21,187 nt of DNA from a virus (IMGVR_UViG_3300027777_001013:1-21187); one strand, 5' to 3'; shown: positions 1-7,693, counted from the stretch's first letter. Notes: a model not told the origin generated them from the sequence alone. Translations and numbers: made by a program.

Positions 1-138
1 ATTCGCTTTGGTCAACAGGGTGTCACTGGGGACCATACTCCTACCGCACGACAGAAATCATTTAAGGCTCGCCATGCAACAAACATTGCTAAAGGCAAGA
101 TGAGCGCAGCGTACTGGGCAGATAAGGTGAAGTGGTAA
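1..138 (+). CDS. 3' end of a basic phage head/neck-region protein (partial)
   Basis: The reading frame is open from the first base of the window and ends at the TAA at 136-138, giving the last 45 residues of a protein whose start lies outside. The visible part is strongly basic, with a run of K/R/H residues around 'ARQKSFKARHATNIAKGK' followed by an aromatic ending 'AAYWADKVKW'. From memory this ending recurs in small proteins of the structural region of marine and freshwater phages. I know of no demonstrated function. A nucleic-acid-contacting or head-assembly role would be inference from charge and position only. The next gene starts inside the stop codon (TAATG), which suggests translational coupling. 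Confidence 0.7.
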   Translation: MRFGQQGVTGDHTPTARQKSFKARHATNIAKGKMSAAYWADKVKW

Positions 139-299
139 TGGCTAAAAAAGAAGTATGGGATAAACCAAACCCTAATAAAAAATCTACACCACTTTCACCT
201 GCTGCTAAAGCATCAGCAAAGGCTGCTGCTAAAAAGGCTGGCAGAAAATATCCTAATCTTGTGGACAACATGAGAGCAGCACAGAAGAAGGGTAAGTAA
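138..299 (+). CDS. Small Lys/Ala-rich phage protein, 53 aa
   Basis: ATG at 138-140 overlaps the previous TAA by one base, and the stop is TAA at 297-299. The product begins MAKKEVWDKPNP and has a lysine/alanine-rich middle (about residues 20-36) expected to be a basic helix. It ends with 'GRKYPNLVDNMRAAQKKGK'. The tail pattern 'GRxYPNLVDNMRAA' is one I associate with short proteins next to head genes in environmental phages, with function unknown. It is flanked by two structural-region genes with almost no spacing, so it is very probably part of the late operon. Too short for domain assignment. Confidence 0.65.
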   Translation: MAKKEVWDKPNPNKKSTPLSPAAKASAKAAAKKAGRKYPNLVDNMRAAQKKGK

Positions 300-301
300 T
301 T

Positions 302-580
302 ATGGCTACAGGTTACGAAGGCTCAACACTCGTTGCTGAATTAAATAGGCTTGCCAATGGCGGAACATATCCAGCCCGTACTGCTTTTCTTGAAGAAGCA
401 GCAGCAGCATGCAAGTGGGCTGGGTTTTCATATATTTATGAGACTGTACATGCTTTGAATCTTAAGGCTTCTTCTACTCGTTCGCCTGCAGATTTTAAAG
501 GTCTTAATGCAGTATGTAATGAACTTGCTGGTACCACTGGTAAGTCTGCAGTATCAGCCTTAAGGAGCATCAATCTGTGA
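302..580 (+). CDS. Conserved phage protein of the head-tail region, 92 aa
   Basis: ATG at 302 follows the previous stop by two bases, with a purine-rich stretch (AGAAGAAGGG) as a possible ribosome site. The protein is Ala-rich and mostly helical by composition. No membrane segment or known catalytic motif is visible. Its end overlaps the next gene by four bases (GTGA at 577-580). The position between a basic head-region protein and an adaptor-like protein suggests a connector, completion or scaffolding role, but this is context only and I do not recognise the family. Confidence 0.6.
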   Translation: MATGYEGSTLVAELNRLANGGTYPARTAFLEEAAAACKWAGFSYIYETVHALNLKASSTRSPADFKGLNAVCNELAGTTGKSAVSALRSINL

Positions 581-1494
581 GTACCCTTGAACAAATTACT
601 GACCGTGTGGATACACTCCTTCACGGCTACAGCCTTAACATGGAATCAACCACATGGCTTACTGCTGCTACTGATGCATCAACTACTAGCATTTCAGTTA
701 ATGATGCAAGCGTAGTTAGCCGTGGCTTCGTACAAGTTGGCGATGAGATTATGTATGTTAACTCAACCAACAACATTGATAACATTCTTAACCTTGCCCC
801 ATGGGGTCGTGGACAGCGCGGTACTATTGCAGCAGCCCACTCTAACTCCGACAGAGTAATGGTTGCCCCATTGTTCCCACGCTATGAAATCAAGCGTGCT
901 ATCAATGACACACTCAACGCTATGTACCCACAGGTATTTGCTGTCAAGCAATACCAGTTCAACTACATTGCAGCACGCACAACCTATGACATCCCAGACG
1001 AAGTACAGAATATCTTGTCAGTAACCCACTCAGTAATTGGACCATCTAAAGAATGGCTACCAGTTCGTGCATGGCAACTAGACCGTGTTGCTAACCCAGC
1101 AGCCTTTGGCGATGGTGTTAACTTTGGACACTCCCTTGGTATCTACTCACCAGTAGTTCCTGGTCGTCCTGTGAATGTGGCTTACTCAGCACGCCCAACA
1201 ATTTTTGATATTACTCCAACTGCTGCAAGCCAAGAGTTTGCAACTACTACAAAGATGCCTGACTATGCAGAAGATGTTGTCGTCTATGGCGCAGCCTTCC
1301 GTATGATTTCCTTCCTTGACCCATCACGCTTGGGTGCCCTATCTGCAGAAGCAGATGTGCTTGACAATCAGCGTGGAGCGCGAAGCGGTGAGAACGCAGC
1401 ACGCTTCTTGTTTAATGTATACACAACTCGTCTTAACGAAGTGGCGGAGAACCAGCGCCGTCAATTCCCTATTCGTTCACACTACCAGAGATAG
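577..1494 (+). CDS. Adaptor-like head-tail structural protein, 305 aa
   Basis: The GTG start is supported by AAGGAG at 562-567, nine bases upstream. Residues about 20-100 form a beta-rich segment with the pattern 'VQVGDEIMYV...GRGQRGT.AAAHS', which also occurs at the N-terminus of the fibre protein just downstream. The rest has 'RYEIKRAINDTLNAMYPQVF' and 'YDIPDEVQNILSV', the type of helix-plus-strand arrangement seen in podovirus adaptor/connector proteins that sit under the portal. The C-terminal 90 residues look helical. I infer a gp11-like adaptor from that pattern and from position. No tape-measure or tail-tube gene separates it from the fibres, which fits a short-tailed virion. A neck or baseplate protein of another morphology remains possible. 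Confidence 0.5.
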   Translation: MSTLEQITDRVDTLLHGYSLNMESTTWLTAATDASTTSISVNDASVVSRGFVQVGDEIMYVNSTNNIDNILNLAPWGRGQRGTIAAAHSNSDRVMVAPLFPRYEIKRAINDTLNAMYPQVFAVKQYQFNYIAARTTYDIPDEVQNILSVTHSVIGPSKEWLPVRAWQLDRVANPAAFGDGVNFGHSLGIYSPVVPGRPVNVAYSARPTIFDITPTAASQEFATTTKMPDYAEDVVVYGAAFRMISFLDPSRLGALSAEADVLDNQRGARSGENAARFLFNVYTTRLNEVAENQRRQFPIRSHYQR

Positions 1495-1504
1495 CAGGTA
1501 AACC

Positions 1505-3757
1505 ATGGCAGCAGGCGACCCAGGTACTAAGAAGCGGAACTACTCCGCAACAGCGATTGAAACAACGCTTGTCAGTTCAATGACATCAGCAGCGACAGGT
1601 GACACAACAACCTCCGTTGCTGTTGTATCTGTCAGCGGTTTTCCTAGCACAGTACCCTTTACTTTAATCCTTGGACCAGACACCAACAAAGAAGAAGTAG
1701 TTACAGTAACTGCAATCGCGGGAACTACCCTTACTGTTGTCCGTGGTCAAGATTTAACACAAGCAGTTGCTCACTCTGCGGGTACATCTGTACGCCACGG
1801 TGTATCTGCTCGTGAGTTCAAAGAACTGCAGACACACATTGCAGCCCGTGGTTATGATGCTGACTCAGCACTTCTTAATGGTGTTGATTCACATGTGCAC
1901 GGACTTGCATCGGGCGATGGTTCAGTGGTTGGGTCTGACCAATCAGTAACCCTTACTCGTAAGACCCTCACAACACCTACGGTCAATGGTGCTACGCTTA
2001 CTGGCACAGTAACTGCAACAACTGCAACTATTGCCAGCCCTACAATTACTAGCCCTACCATTTCAGGTAGCCCAGTTATTACTGGTCTTTCATCTGCTGG
2101 TATGTCTACATCATCGGCTGCACCTAAGTCTTATGTAGATGCATTGATTACTACTAATGCAGCCTATGCAACTGCTGCAGCCACTAGCGCTACAAGCGCT
2201 GCTACATCAGCCACAAGCGCAGCAACTTCTGCATCATCAGCATTAACTTCTCAAACCGCTGCTGCCACTAGCGCTACAAGCGCTGCTGGTAGCGCAACGG
2301 CTGCTGCTACCAGTGCCACAAGTGCTGCTGCTTCGGCTACCGCTGCTGCTGCTTCTACTTCTGCTGCTGCTGGTTCTGCTAGTGCTGCTGCAACTTCTGC
2401 AACATCGGCTGCTGCATCAGCAACTGCTGCTGCTGGTTCTGCTACCACAGCCTCAGGCTCTGCAGCCACTGCCGTCACTAATGCAACTAATGCAGCAACA
2501 AGTGCTACAAGTGCAGCCACAAGTGCAACATCTGCTGCAGCAAGCGCAACTTCTGCTGCTGCATCTGTAGCAACTATCGCTGGCTATTCAACTACAGCAT
2601 CTAATAGTGCTGCTGCTGCTGCAACAAGTGCAACCTCAGCAGCAACTTCTGCCACAAGTGCAGCAACAAGTGCTACAAGTGCTGCTACTTCTTACACAGC
2701 AATCGTTGACCAAACTGGTCGTGGACTTGTTCGTGATATGGGTAGTATTGCAGATGCTGATACAACCTCAGATACTTATGTTGGTATTACTACACAAGTA
2801 ACCCAGGCTACAGCCCAGGCTACAGCAGCAGCAACGAGCGCTACAAGTGCTGCAACTAGCGCAACTAGCGCTGCTAACAGCGCAACCACAGCAAGCAACT
2901 GGGCTATACAACTTGTTACTCCAGTAAGCGGAAGCGATTATTCTGCAAAATATAATGCTAATTTAGCAGCAACCTCAGCCACTTCTGCAGCAACATCAGC
3001 AACTAGCGCAGCAACCAGTGCAACGGCTGCTGCTACCAGTGCTACATCCGCTGCAGCATCTGCAACGGCAGCAGCCACAAGCGCTGCAAGTGCTGCTACA
3101 TCTGCAAGCACCGCTGCAGCAGCAGCATCGGCTGCAGTCAGTGGTAAATTAGACCTTGCTGGTGGCACTATGACTGGCAACCTTATTCTTAATGCTAACC
3201 CAACAACCGCACTAGGTGCTGCTCCTAAGCAGTATGTAGATTTAGTTGTAGCAGGCATTAACTTTCACCCTCCAGTAGTAGCAGCCTCGGTCAGCAACCT
3301 TTCGGTTGTTTACAGCAATGGCACTGCTGGCGTAGGAGCAACTCTTACTGCTGATACTAACCGTGCTTTTAGCACGCTTGATGGACAAACAGTAACCATT
3401 GGTCAGCGTGTGCTTATTAAAGACCAAACAACACAATTACAAAATGGTATCTATACATTAACTACTGTTGGCAGCGGTTCAGTGCCTTGGGTATTAACCC
3501 GTGCCTCAGATGCAGATAACAGCATTGCTGGCGAAATGGCTAATGGCGATGTTATCTTTACTATTGGTGGAACAACTAACACTGGTAAGACTTTTGTTAA
3601 CTCATCAACAGGAACAATTACTATTGGTACGACTGCCATTACATACAGTTCGTACTACACAGGACTTCCAGCCCAAACTGGTAGTGCTGGATATTTCTTA
3701 ACCACAGATGGAACCGCTCCTTCGTGGGTTAGCCTCTCAGATTGGGGAACAGTATAA
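1505..3757 (+). CDS. Long Ala/Ser/Thr-rich trimeric tail fibre, 750 aa
   Basis: Domains in order: an N-terminal beta domain (about 1-115) with 'VVRGQD...AVAHSAG', probably the virion attachment part; a T/S/P-rich linker with repeated 'TSPTIS'-like units (about 160-200); a 'AAPKSYVD' motif near 205; a long Ala/Ser/Thr heptad region (about 220-545) interrupted near 400-437 and 466-490 by non-repetitive inserts; 'KLDLAGGTMTGNLIL' at about 548; a second 'AAPKQYVD' near 573; and a distal beta-rich domain (about 585-750) with 'GQRVLIKDQTT..QNGIYTLT', familiar from many phage fibre proteins. The heptads predict a thin alanine coiled coil, and the YVD motifs mark known fibre folding units. The distal domain or the downstream proteins would bind the host. 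The next gene begins within the stop codon. Confidence 0.88.
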   Translation: MAAGDPGTKKRNYSATAIETTLVSSMTSAATGDTTTSVAVVSVSGFPSTVPFTLILGPDTNKEEVVTVTAIAGTTLTVVRGQDLTQAVAHSAGTSVRHGVSAREFKELQTHIAARGYDADSALLNGVDSHVHGLASGDGSVVGSDQSVTLTRKTLTTPTVNGATLTGTVTATTATIASPTITSPTISGSPVITGLSSAGMSTSSAAPKSYVDALITTNAAYATAAATSATSAATSATSAATSASSALTSQTAAATSATSAAGSATAAATSATSAAASATAAAASTSAAAGSASAAATSATSAAASATAAAGSATTASGSAATAVTNATNAATSATSAATSATSAAASATSAAASVATIAGYSTTASNSAAAAATSATSAATSATSAATSATSAATSYTAIVDQTGRGLVRDMGSIADADTTSDTYVGITTQVTQATAQATAAATSATSAATSATSAANSATTASNWAIQLVTPVSGSDYSAKYNANLAATSATSAATSATSAATSATAAATSATSAAASATAAATSAASAATSASTAAAAASAAVSGKLDLAGGTMTGNLILNANPTTALGAAPKQYVDLVVAGINFHPPVVAASVSNLSVVYSNGTAGVGATLTADTNRAFSTLDGQTVTIGQRVLIKDQTTQLQNGIYTLTTVGSGSVPWVLTRASDADNSIAGEMANGDVIFTIGGTTNTGKTFVNSSTGTITIGTTAITYSSYYTGLPAQTGSAGYFLTTDGTAPSWVSLSDWGTV
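2164..3138 (+). repeat. Coding repeats: Ala-coil heptads (TSAATSA type)
   Basis: Two blocks (about 2164-2697 and 2818-3138) encode dozens of imperfect copies of a seven-residue Ala/Ser/Thr unit such as 'SAATSAT'. At DNA level the 21-base units differ at many third positions (GCT/GCA, AGC/AGT/TCA/TCT), so protein repetition is kept while exact DNA repetition is broken. The blocks are interrupted by a normal-composition insert at about 2701-2815. These are not CRISPR repeats, because they lie in frame inside the fibre gene and have no regular spacers. Confidence 0.85.
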
Positions 3758-4224
3758 TGGCATTTGCCTTTCAACGCCGTAGGGGTACAACTTCTGCCCA
3801 CTCAACCTTCACTGGTCTGTTGGGTGAACTAACAGTTGATACCGATAAAAAAACCGTAGTAGTACACGATGGCTCAACAGCAGGTGGAACACCTCTATCT
3901 AAGCAGCGTGCAACTACTGGTACAACATCTGGTACAACATACACACTAGCCCTTGCTGATGCTAACAACATTGTTACCACAACATCAGCATCAGCAGTAA
4001 CTATCACAGTTCCACCAAGCGTATTTGCTGCGGGAGATAACATTACAATCCTTCAAGATGCTGCTGGACAAGTGACATTTTCTGCTGGCTCAGGTGTTAC
4101 TATTGTTTCTACTGGTGCCACAACAGCAGCGCCTAAGATTCGTGCAGCCTACGCAGGTGCTACCGTCTACTACAAAACAGGAGGCGCTTCACCTACGGTT
4201 ACAATCGTGGGAGATATTGCCTAA
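3757..4224 (+). CDS. Tail fibre component with Mtd-like N-terminal domain, 155 aa
   Basis: I choose ATG 3757, inside the TAATG junction, over the in-frame TTG at 3742, which lies inside the previous gene. The first 45 residues, 'AFQRRRGTT..H..F.G..GELTVDTDKKTVVVHDG..AGG.PL', match the N-terminal module of phage tropism-determinant and fibre proteins (Mtd N-terminal type), which anchors a fibre and trimerises. The remaining 110 residues are beta-strand and T/V/A rich ('ASAVTITVPPSVFAAGDNITILQ'), the typical small fibre-tip fold. It probably assembles with the long fibre upstream and the Gly-rich protein downstream. No C-type-lectin domain or diversity-generating cassette is visible here. Confidence 0.75.
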   Translation: MAFAFQRRRGTTSAHSTFTGLLGELTVDTDKKTVVVHDGSTAGGTPLSKQRATTGTTSGTTYTLALADANNIVTTTSASAVTITVPPSVFAAGDNITILQDAAGQVTFSAGSGVTIVSTGATTAAPKIRAAYAGATVYYKTGGASPTVTIVGDIA

Positions 4225-5132
4225 TGACACCAATAATTAAAGGCATTGTTGCCTCTGGAATATCAGGGCATCTAACTCCACCACAGGGCACAGCCTCAGG
4301 AGGCACTGCCTATCCTTCTGGTGGCTACATATATCGTTTGTTTAATGCCACTGGTACTTTAACCGTTTCTACTTACCCTCTTACTGCTGTTAATATCCTT
4401 ATGGTTGCAGGCGGTGGCGGTGGCGGAGATTACGGCGGAGGTGGCGGAGGCGCAGGTGGCGTACTTTTACGCACGAATCAAACTTTGCCTGCTGGCACAT
4501 ACCCTGTAACTGTAGGCGGTGGTGGAACAGGTTATCCTTCTGCTGGTGGCAAGGGTAACGACTCAGTATTTAATAACAACACAACTGCTGGTCAATATGC
4601 AGAAGGTGGTGGTACTGCGTACTACTCAAGCCTTCCTGCTCCAAACCTTAACGGTGGTTCAGGCGCTGGTGGTGGTTCTTACAACACCGTAACTGGCGGA
4701 ACTGCAAGTGGTAACGGTCTAGGCGGTAATGGTTCTAACTCATCTGGTGCTTCTTATTCAGGTGGTGGAGGCGGAGCCTCAGGTCCATCTACAGCCCGTG
4801 GAAGCGGAAATGTGGGCATTGGTGCCGATGGCGTTAATACCTATTCTGCTTATGCAACAGCAACTGGCACAGGCGCAGATAGTGGATACTACGGTGGCGG
4901 TGGAACCGCTGGTCGTACAGGTCCTGGTGGCGTTAACGGTTCAGGTTTGGCAGGTGGTCTTGGTGGTGGCGGTCAAGGTGGTCGCCGTGAATCATCTGGC
5001 GCTGATGGTACTGCAGGCACTGCCTATACAGGCGGTGGCGGTGGAGGCGGAGGTTCAGGCGGTCCTGGTGGAACTTACCACTCAGGTAAAGCGGGAGGCT
5101 CAGGAGTTGTAATTGTGAGGTACACACCATAA
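4224..5132 (+). CDS. Glycine-rich tail fibre / adhesin-like protein, 302 aa
   Basis: It starts at the ATG inside the TAATG junction. After an N-terminal beta segment with 'YIYRLFNATGTLTVS' and 'VNILMVAGGGGGG' (about residues 33-70), most of the protein is glycine-rich. There are many short runs of 3-7 glycines separated by small or aromatic residues, and it closes with 'GKAGGSGVVIVRYTP'. This arrangement (strand, 'vAGGGGGG', Gly tracts, final 'GSGVVIVRY') is the phage glycine-rich fibre domain. Related Gly-rich tips, such as T-even-type gp38 adhesins, form polyglycine-helix sandwiches and determine receptor binding. A receptor-binding tip is therefore likely by analogy. The partner is presumably the two preceding fibre proteins. 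Confidence 0.8.
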   Translation: MTPIIKGIVASGISGHLTPPQGTASGGTAYPSGGYIYRLFNATGTLTVSTYPLTAVNILMVAGGGGGGDYGGGGGGAGGVLLRTNQTLPAGTYPVTVGGGGTGYPSAGGKGNDSVFNNNTTAGQYAEGGGTAYYSSLPAPNLNGGSGAGGGSYNTVTGGTASGNGLGGNGSNSSGASYSGGGGGASGPSTARGSGNVGIGADGVNTYSAYATATGTGADSGYYGGGGTAGRTGPGGVNGSGLAGGLGGGGQGGRRESSGADGTAGTAYTGGGGGGGGSGGPGGTYHSGKAGGSGVVIVRYTP

Positions 5133-5500
5133 TGGCACATTTTGCAGAAATTGTAGACAATGTAGTAGTTAGAGTTCTTGTTGTTCCTGATGAGCAGCAA
5201 CACCGTGGGCAAGATTATCTTGCCAATGATGTCGCACTTGGTGGCACATGGATTCAAACTTCATATAACACTTTTCAAAATACACATACTAATGGTGGCA
5301 CTCCCCTTCGCGGGAATTACGCTGGCATAGGTATGATTTATGACCCAGAAAAAGATTTGTTCTATGGTCCTAAGCCGTATCCGTCTTGGGTATGGAGTGA
5401 TGCCAAGGCTAACTTTGTACCGCCAGTTGACATGCCTACCGATGGCGCAGGCTATGTGTGGGATGAATCACTAATTAACTGGAGAGTCTGGAACGCATAG
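5132..5500 (+). CDS. Phage tail-region protein of the 'WVQTSYNT' type, 122 aa
   Basis: ATG lies in a TAATG junction with the Gly-rich gene. The protein begins 'MAHFAEIVDNVVVRVLVV', has 'GTWIQTSYNTFQNTHTNGGTPLRGNYAGIG' around residues 38-67, then 'PKPYPSWVW' and a Trp-rich ending. This layout is common in small proteins next to fibre or structural genes of cyanophages and other aquatic phages. Its function is not known to me; a fibre accessory or small virion protein is the likely role. It is the last gene before the enzyme cassette, and the candidate promoter of that cassette begins inside its last codons. Confidence 0.7.
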   Translation: MAHFAEIVDNVVVRVLVVPDEQQHRGQDYLANDVALGGTWIQTSYNTFQNTHTNGGTPLRGNYAGIGMIYDPEKDLFYGPKPYPSWVWSDAKANFVPPVDMPTDGAGYVWDESLINWRVWNA

Positions 5501-5508
5501 TGTATACT
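5480..5508 (+). promoter_or_regulatory. Candidate sigma-70-type promoter for the enzyme cassette
   Basis: TGGAGA (5480-5485) is followed after 17 bases by TATACT (5503-5508), preceded directly by TG. That is 4/6 to the -35 and 5/6 to the -10 consensus at the ideal spacing. It sits 26 bases before the first cassette ATG, with AGGAGG at 5523-5528 as a strong ribosome site. Such matches can arise by chance, so this is only a candidate. Confidence 0.35.
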
Positions 5509-5533
5509 GATATGGATTCCTTAGGAGGATTCT

Positions 5534-6148
5534 ATGTACCTTATACCACCAGCACCGCTTGAACCTACAAGGGTACATGCTGGGTGCATCTATGAATACG
5601 AAAACATTTGGGAAGATAGCAAGAAGATTATTGCTGAGTTAGAAAAAGAAGTTTCTAAGCAAGATAATCTTTTTAGTTTTATTCCTGCTGACACCATTGA
5701 TGGTGGAGGTCAGGCTAGTAAAATTAGAACTAATGCTCACCTTGGTTTAAGTATGGTTGCTCAACAAAACGAGTGGTTCAGAGAATTAAACAATCGTTTT
5801 TATCAAACGCTAATTCCTACCGTAGAACATTACCGTAGAAATTACATAGATAATATACCTGAGTTGTTCCATGAACCATACAACTTGCTAAAGTATAAGG
5901 CTGGCACAGAGTATAAGGCTCATTATGATGGTGATACTGGTACTCGTAGGGCACTGTCTCCAATTCTGTATCTTAATGATGAATACACTGGCGGAGAATT
6001 AGAGTTTGTACACTTCGGTCTTAAGATTAAACCTAAGGCTGGAACTCTCTATCTTTTCCCAGCAAGTTTTCCTTATGCGCATATTGCACATCCAGTTCAG
6101 ACAGGCACCAAGTACGCCATTGTGACATGGTTACATGACGGCAGATAA
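5534..6148 (+). CDS. 2-oxoglutarate/Fe(II)-dependent oxygenase (prolyl-4-hydroxylase-like), 204 aa
   Basis: ATG 5534 lies five bases after a perfect AGGAGG. The C-terminal half shows the jelly-roll iron site: H130-x-D132 in 'YKAHYDGD', the distal His183 in 'AHIAHPVQTGTKY', and Lys193 where the family has the Arg/Lys that binds 2-oxoglutarate, followed by 'YAIVTW'. 'SPILYLNDEYTGGELEF' is the usual strand pair between them. The family hydroxylates protein side chains (often proline) or small molecules. The N-terminal 100 residues presumably shape substrate access. It overlaps the sulfotransferase gene by 14 bases, so the two are cotranslated. Possible substrates are fibre proteins, host surface molecules or a precursor to be sulfated. 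The chemistry is well supported but the substrate is unknown. Confidence 0.85.
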   Translation: MYLIPPAPLEPTRVHAGCIYEYENIWEDSKKIIAELEKEVSKQDNLFSFIPADTIDGGGQASKIRTNAHLGLSMVAQQNEWFRELNNRFYQTLIPTVEHYRRNYIDNIPELFHEPYNLLKYKAGTEYKAHYDGDTGTRRALSPILYLNDEYTGGELEFVHFGLKIKPKAGTLYLFPASFPYAHIAHPVQTGTKYAIVTWLHDGR

Positions 6149-6947
6149 ACAAAAGATATTTCTAACTGGCTTACCAAGGTCTGGTACAACGCTACTTACA
6201 TCTATTCTTAATCAGAACCCAGATGTATATGCCTCACCTAACTCAGCGTTGTGTCAGATACTTTGGGATACACAGTTAAGAATTTTTAATGATGAGCAGT
6301 TTAGAGCGCATCCTAATTACCAAGGCGCACTAAATGTATTGTCCAGCCTGGCTGACAACTACTATAAAGACCAGCCACAAAAAGTAATTATTGATAAGTG
6401 CAGAGACTGGGGCGTTCCGCCTAACCAGAAGATAACAAAACTTTATATTGACGACAACCCAAAGTACATTATTGTTGTCCGAAATGTACTAGATGTACTG
6501 GCTTCCTTTATTACATTGCTTAATAAAAAAGGTCAGAACACAGGGTACTTTGATAATGAAATAGGCTACACCTATAGGTCATTAGATGATGCACGCTGTG
6601 ATTACCTGATGAAACCTAATGGATTGATTGACCGCTCCCTTTGGTCTATTGCCTCGCTTCTTGACCCTAACAACAATGTTGGTTATTGCCTCATTAACTA
6701 TGATGAGATAGTAGATACGCCAGAGGTGGTCACCGATGCAATCTATGAGTTAATTGGCATTGATAAGTTTAAACATGATTTTAAGAACATTGAAAACAAA
6801 TATCCAGAAGATGACAACATCTATGGATTGACTGGGTTCCATAAGGTGCGCCCAACAATAAGCAAGAAGTCACTTCCTTATACTGAGGTACTGTCTGATT
6901 ATGTAATCAACAAGTACGCTAACTATAATATATGGGAGACTAAATGA
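6135..6947 (+). CDS. PAPS-dependent sulfotransferase-like protein, 270 aa
   Basis: The N-terminus carries the 5'-phosphosulfate loop 'FLTGLPRSGTTLLTSIL' (residues 9-25), typical of sulfotransferases that take sulfate from PAPS. The second donor site appears as 'YIIVVRNVLDVLASF' (R116...S124), equivalent to the family's RDPrDxxxS 3'-phosphate loop. Length and the order of the two sites match the bacterial Sulfotransfer_3-type family. No signal peptide is seen, so it should act in the cytoplasm. The acceptor (polysaccharide, lipid, protein or small molecule) cannot be read from sequence. It overlaps the oxygenase gene by 14 bases and the APS-kinase-like gene by four (ATGA), which suggests one pathway. 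AT content in sampled lines is higher than in the surrounding tail genes. Confidence 0.82.
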   Translation: MTADKQKIFLTGLPRSGTTLLTSILNQNPDVYASPNSALCQILWDTQLRIFNDEQFRAHPNYQGALNVLSSLADNYYKDQPQKVIIDKCRDWGVPPNQKITKLYIDDNPKYIIVVRNVLDVLASFITLLNKKGQNTGYFDNEIGYTYRSLDDARCDYLMKPNGLIDRSLWSIASLLDPNNNVGYCLINYDEIVDTPEVVTDAIYELIGIDKFKHDFKNIENKYPEDDNIYGLTGFHKVRPTISKKSLPYTEVLSDYVINKYANYNIWETK

Positions 6948-7693
6948 TTATCCAGATTATAGGATTACCTGGTGCTGGCAAGACTGCGTTAGCCATTGAA
7001 CTAGCATCCAGAGTAAATGGTATTCATCTTAATGCTGATGAGATTCGTGCTGACTTAAGCAAGGACCTTGGCTTTAGTGAAGAAGATAGAATTGAACAGG
7101 CTCGCCGTATTGGTGCAGTTGCACGCATCCTTGACAACCAAGGACATATTGTTATTGCTGACTTCATCTGCCCTACCGAAGCAACTCGCGTAGCATTTGG
7201 CACATCGCACTCATTAGTGTGGGTAGACCGTATTAAGGAAAGTCGTTTTCCTAATACAGATGCTATTTGGGAACAGCCTAAGGCTGACCTACGCATTGAA
7301 CATGGCTTAACCATTGAAGAAGAAGTACAACTTGTAATCAGTACATTTAAAATGCATGACTGGCGCAAACCAACAACACTTATGCTGGGTAGATACCAGC
7401 CCTGGCATGAGGGGCATCATGCATTACTGGAGAAAGCACATGAGCGAACAGAGCAAGTCCTTATTGCCGTCAGAGACACCCAAGGAACAAGCGAAAAAGA
7501 CCCACTCTCGTATCAGCAAGTTGCTGGACATATTGTTTCCTCCTATGCCAACGCACCTTTTGTAATGAAAGTTCCCAACATTACTAACATAGTTTATGGT
7601 CGTGATGTTGGATATAAGATTGAACAAGTAGACCTTGGTGCAGAAATTCACTCTATCTCTGCTACGCAGAAGCGTAAGGAGATGGGTATATGA
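6944..7693 (+). CDS. APS-kinase-like / HxGH nucleotidyltransferase fusion, 249 aa
   Basis: Residues 1-135 resemble adenylylsulfate kinase (CysC). They have a P-loop GLPGAGKT (7-14), then 'LNADEIRADLSKDLGFSEEDRIEQARRIG' in place of 'DGDNVR..LN.DLGFS.EDR.ENIRRIG', and 'FICP' where CysC has 'FISP'. The APS-contacting Asp32, Arg35 and Arg49 equivalents are kept, while the usual Asn after EDR.E is Gln52. Residues 143-249 are a compact nucleotidyltransferase with 'GRYQPWHEGH' (HxGH at 155-158), 'YGRDVG' near 218-223 and 'ISATQKRKEM' (238-247). That domain is far smaller than ATP sulfurylase and looks like the cytidylyl/NMN-adenylyltransferase group. Next to a sulfotransferase, PAPS supply is the simplest reading. 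A kinase for another nucleotide or sugar remains possible. Confidence 0.78.
   Translation: MIIQIIGLPGAGKTALAIELASRVNGIHLNADEIRADLSKDLGFSEEDRIEQARRIGAVARILDNQGHIVIADFICPTEATRVAFGTSHSLVWVDRIKESRFPNTDAIWEQPKADLRIEHGLTIEEEVQLVISTFKMHDWRKPTTLMLGRYQPWHEGHHALLEKAHERTEQVLIAVRDTQGTSEKDPLSYQQVAGHIVSSYANAPFVMKVPNITNIVYGRDVGYKIEQVDLGAEIHSISATQKRKEMGI

Noticed and set aside
2251-2520. Minus-strand Val/Ala/Leu-rich frame (89 residues) in the fibre gene
   Set aside because: It is the antisense reading of the Ala/Ser/Thr heptads. Repetitive codons with no stops on either strand produce it, and it has no ribosome site.
2164-3138. CRISPR-like or microsatellite array
   Set aside because: Repeats are in-frame 21-base coding units with variable third positions and no spacers.
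2938-3258. Minus-strand frame of 106 residues
   Set aside because: Antisense shadow of the second Ala-coil block and neighbouring fibre sequence; the composition follows the repeat.
3742-3756. TTG start for the Mtd-like gene
   Set aside because: ATG 3757 lies in a TAATG junction used repeatedly in this operon, and the conserved domain begins there.
4729-5112. Plus-strand frame of 127 residues inside the Gly-rich gene
   Set aside because: Shifted reading of GGT/GGC/GGA runs as Val/Ala/Glu. The main frame has the recognised glycine-rich fibre pattern and good junctions.
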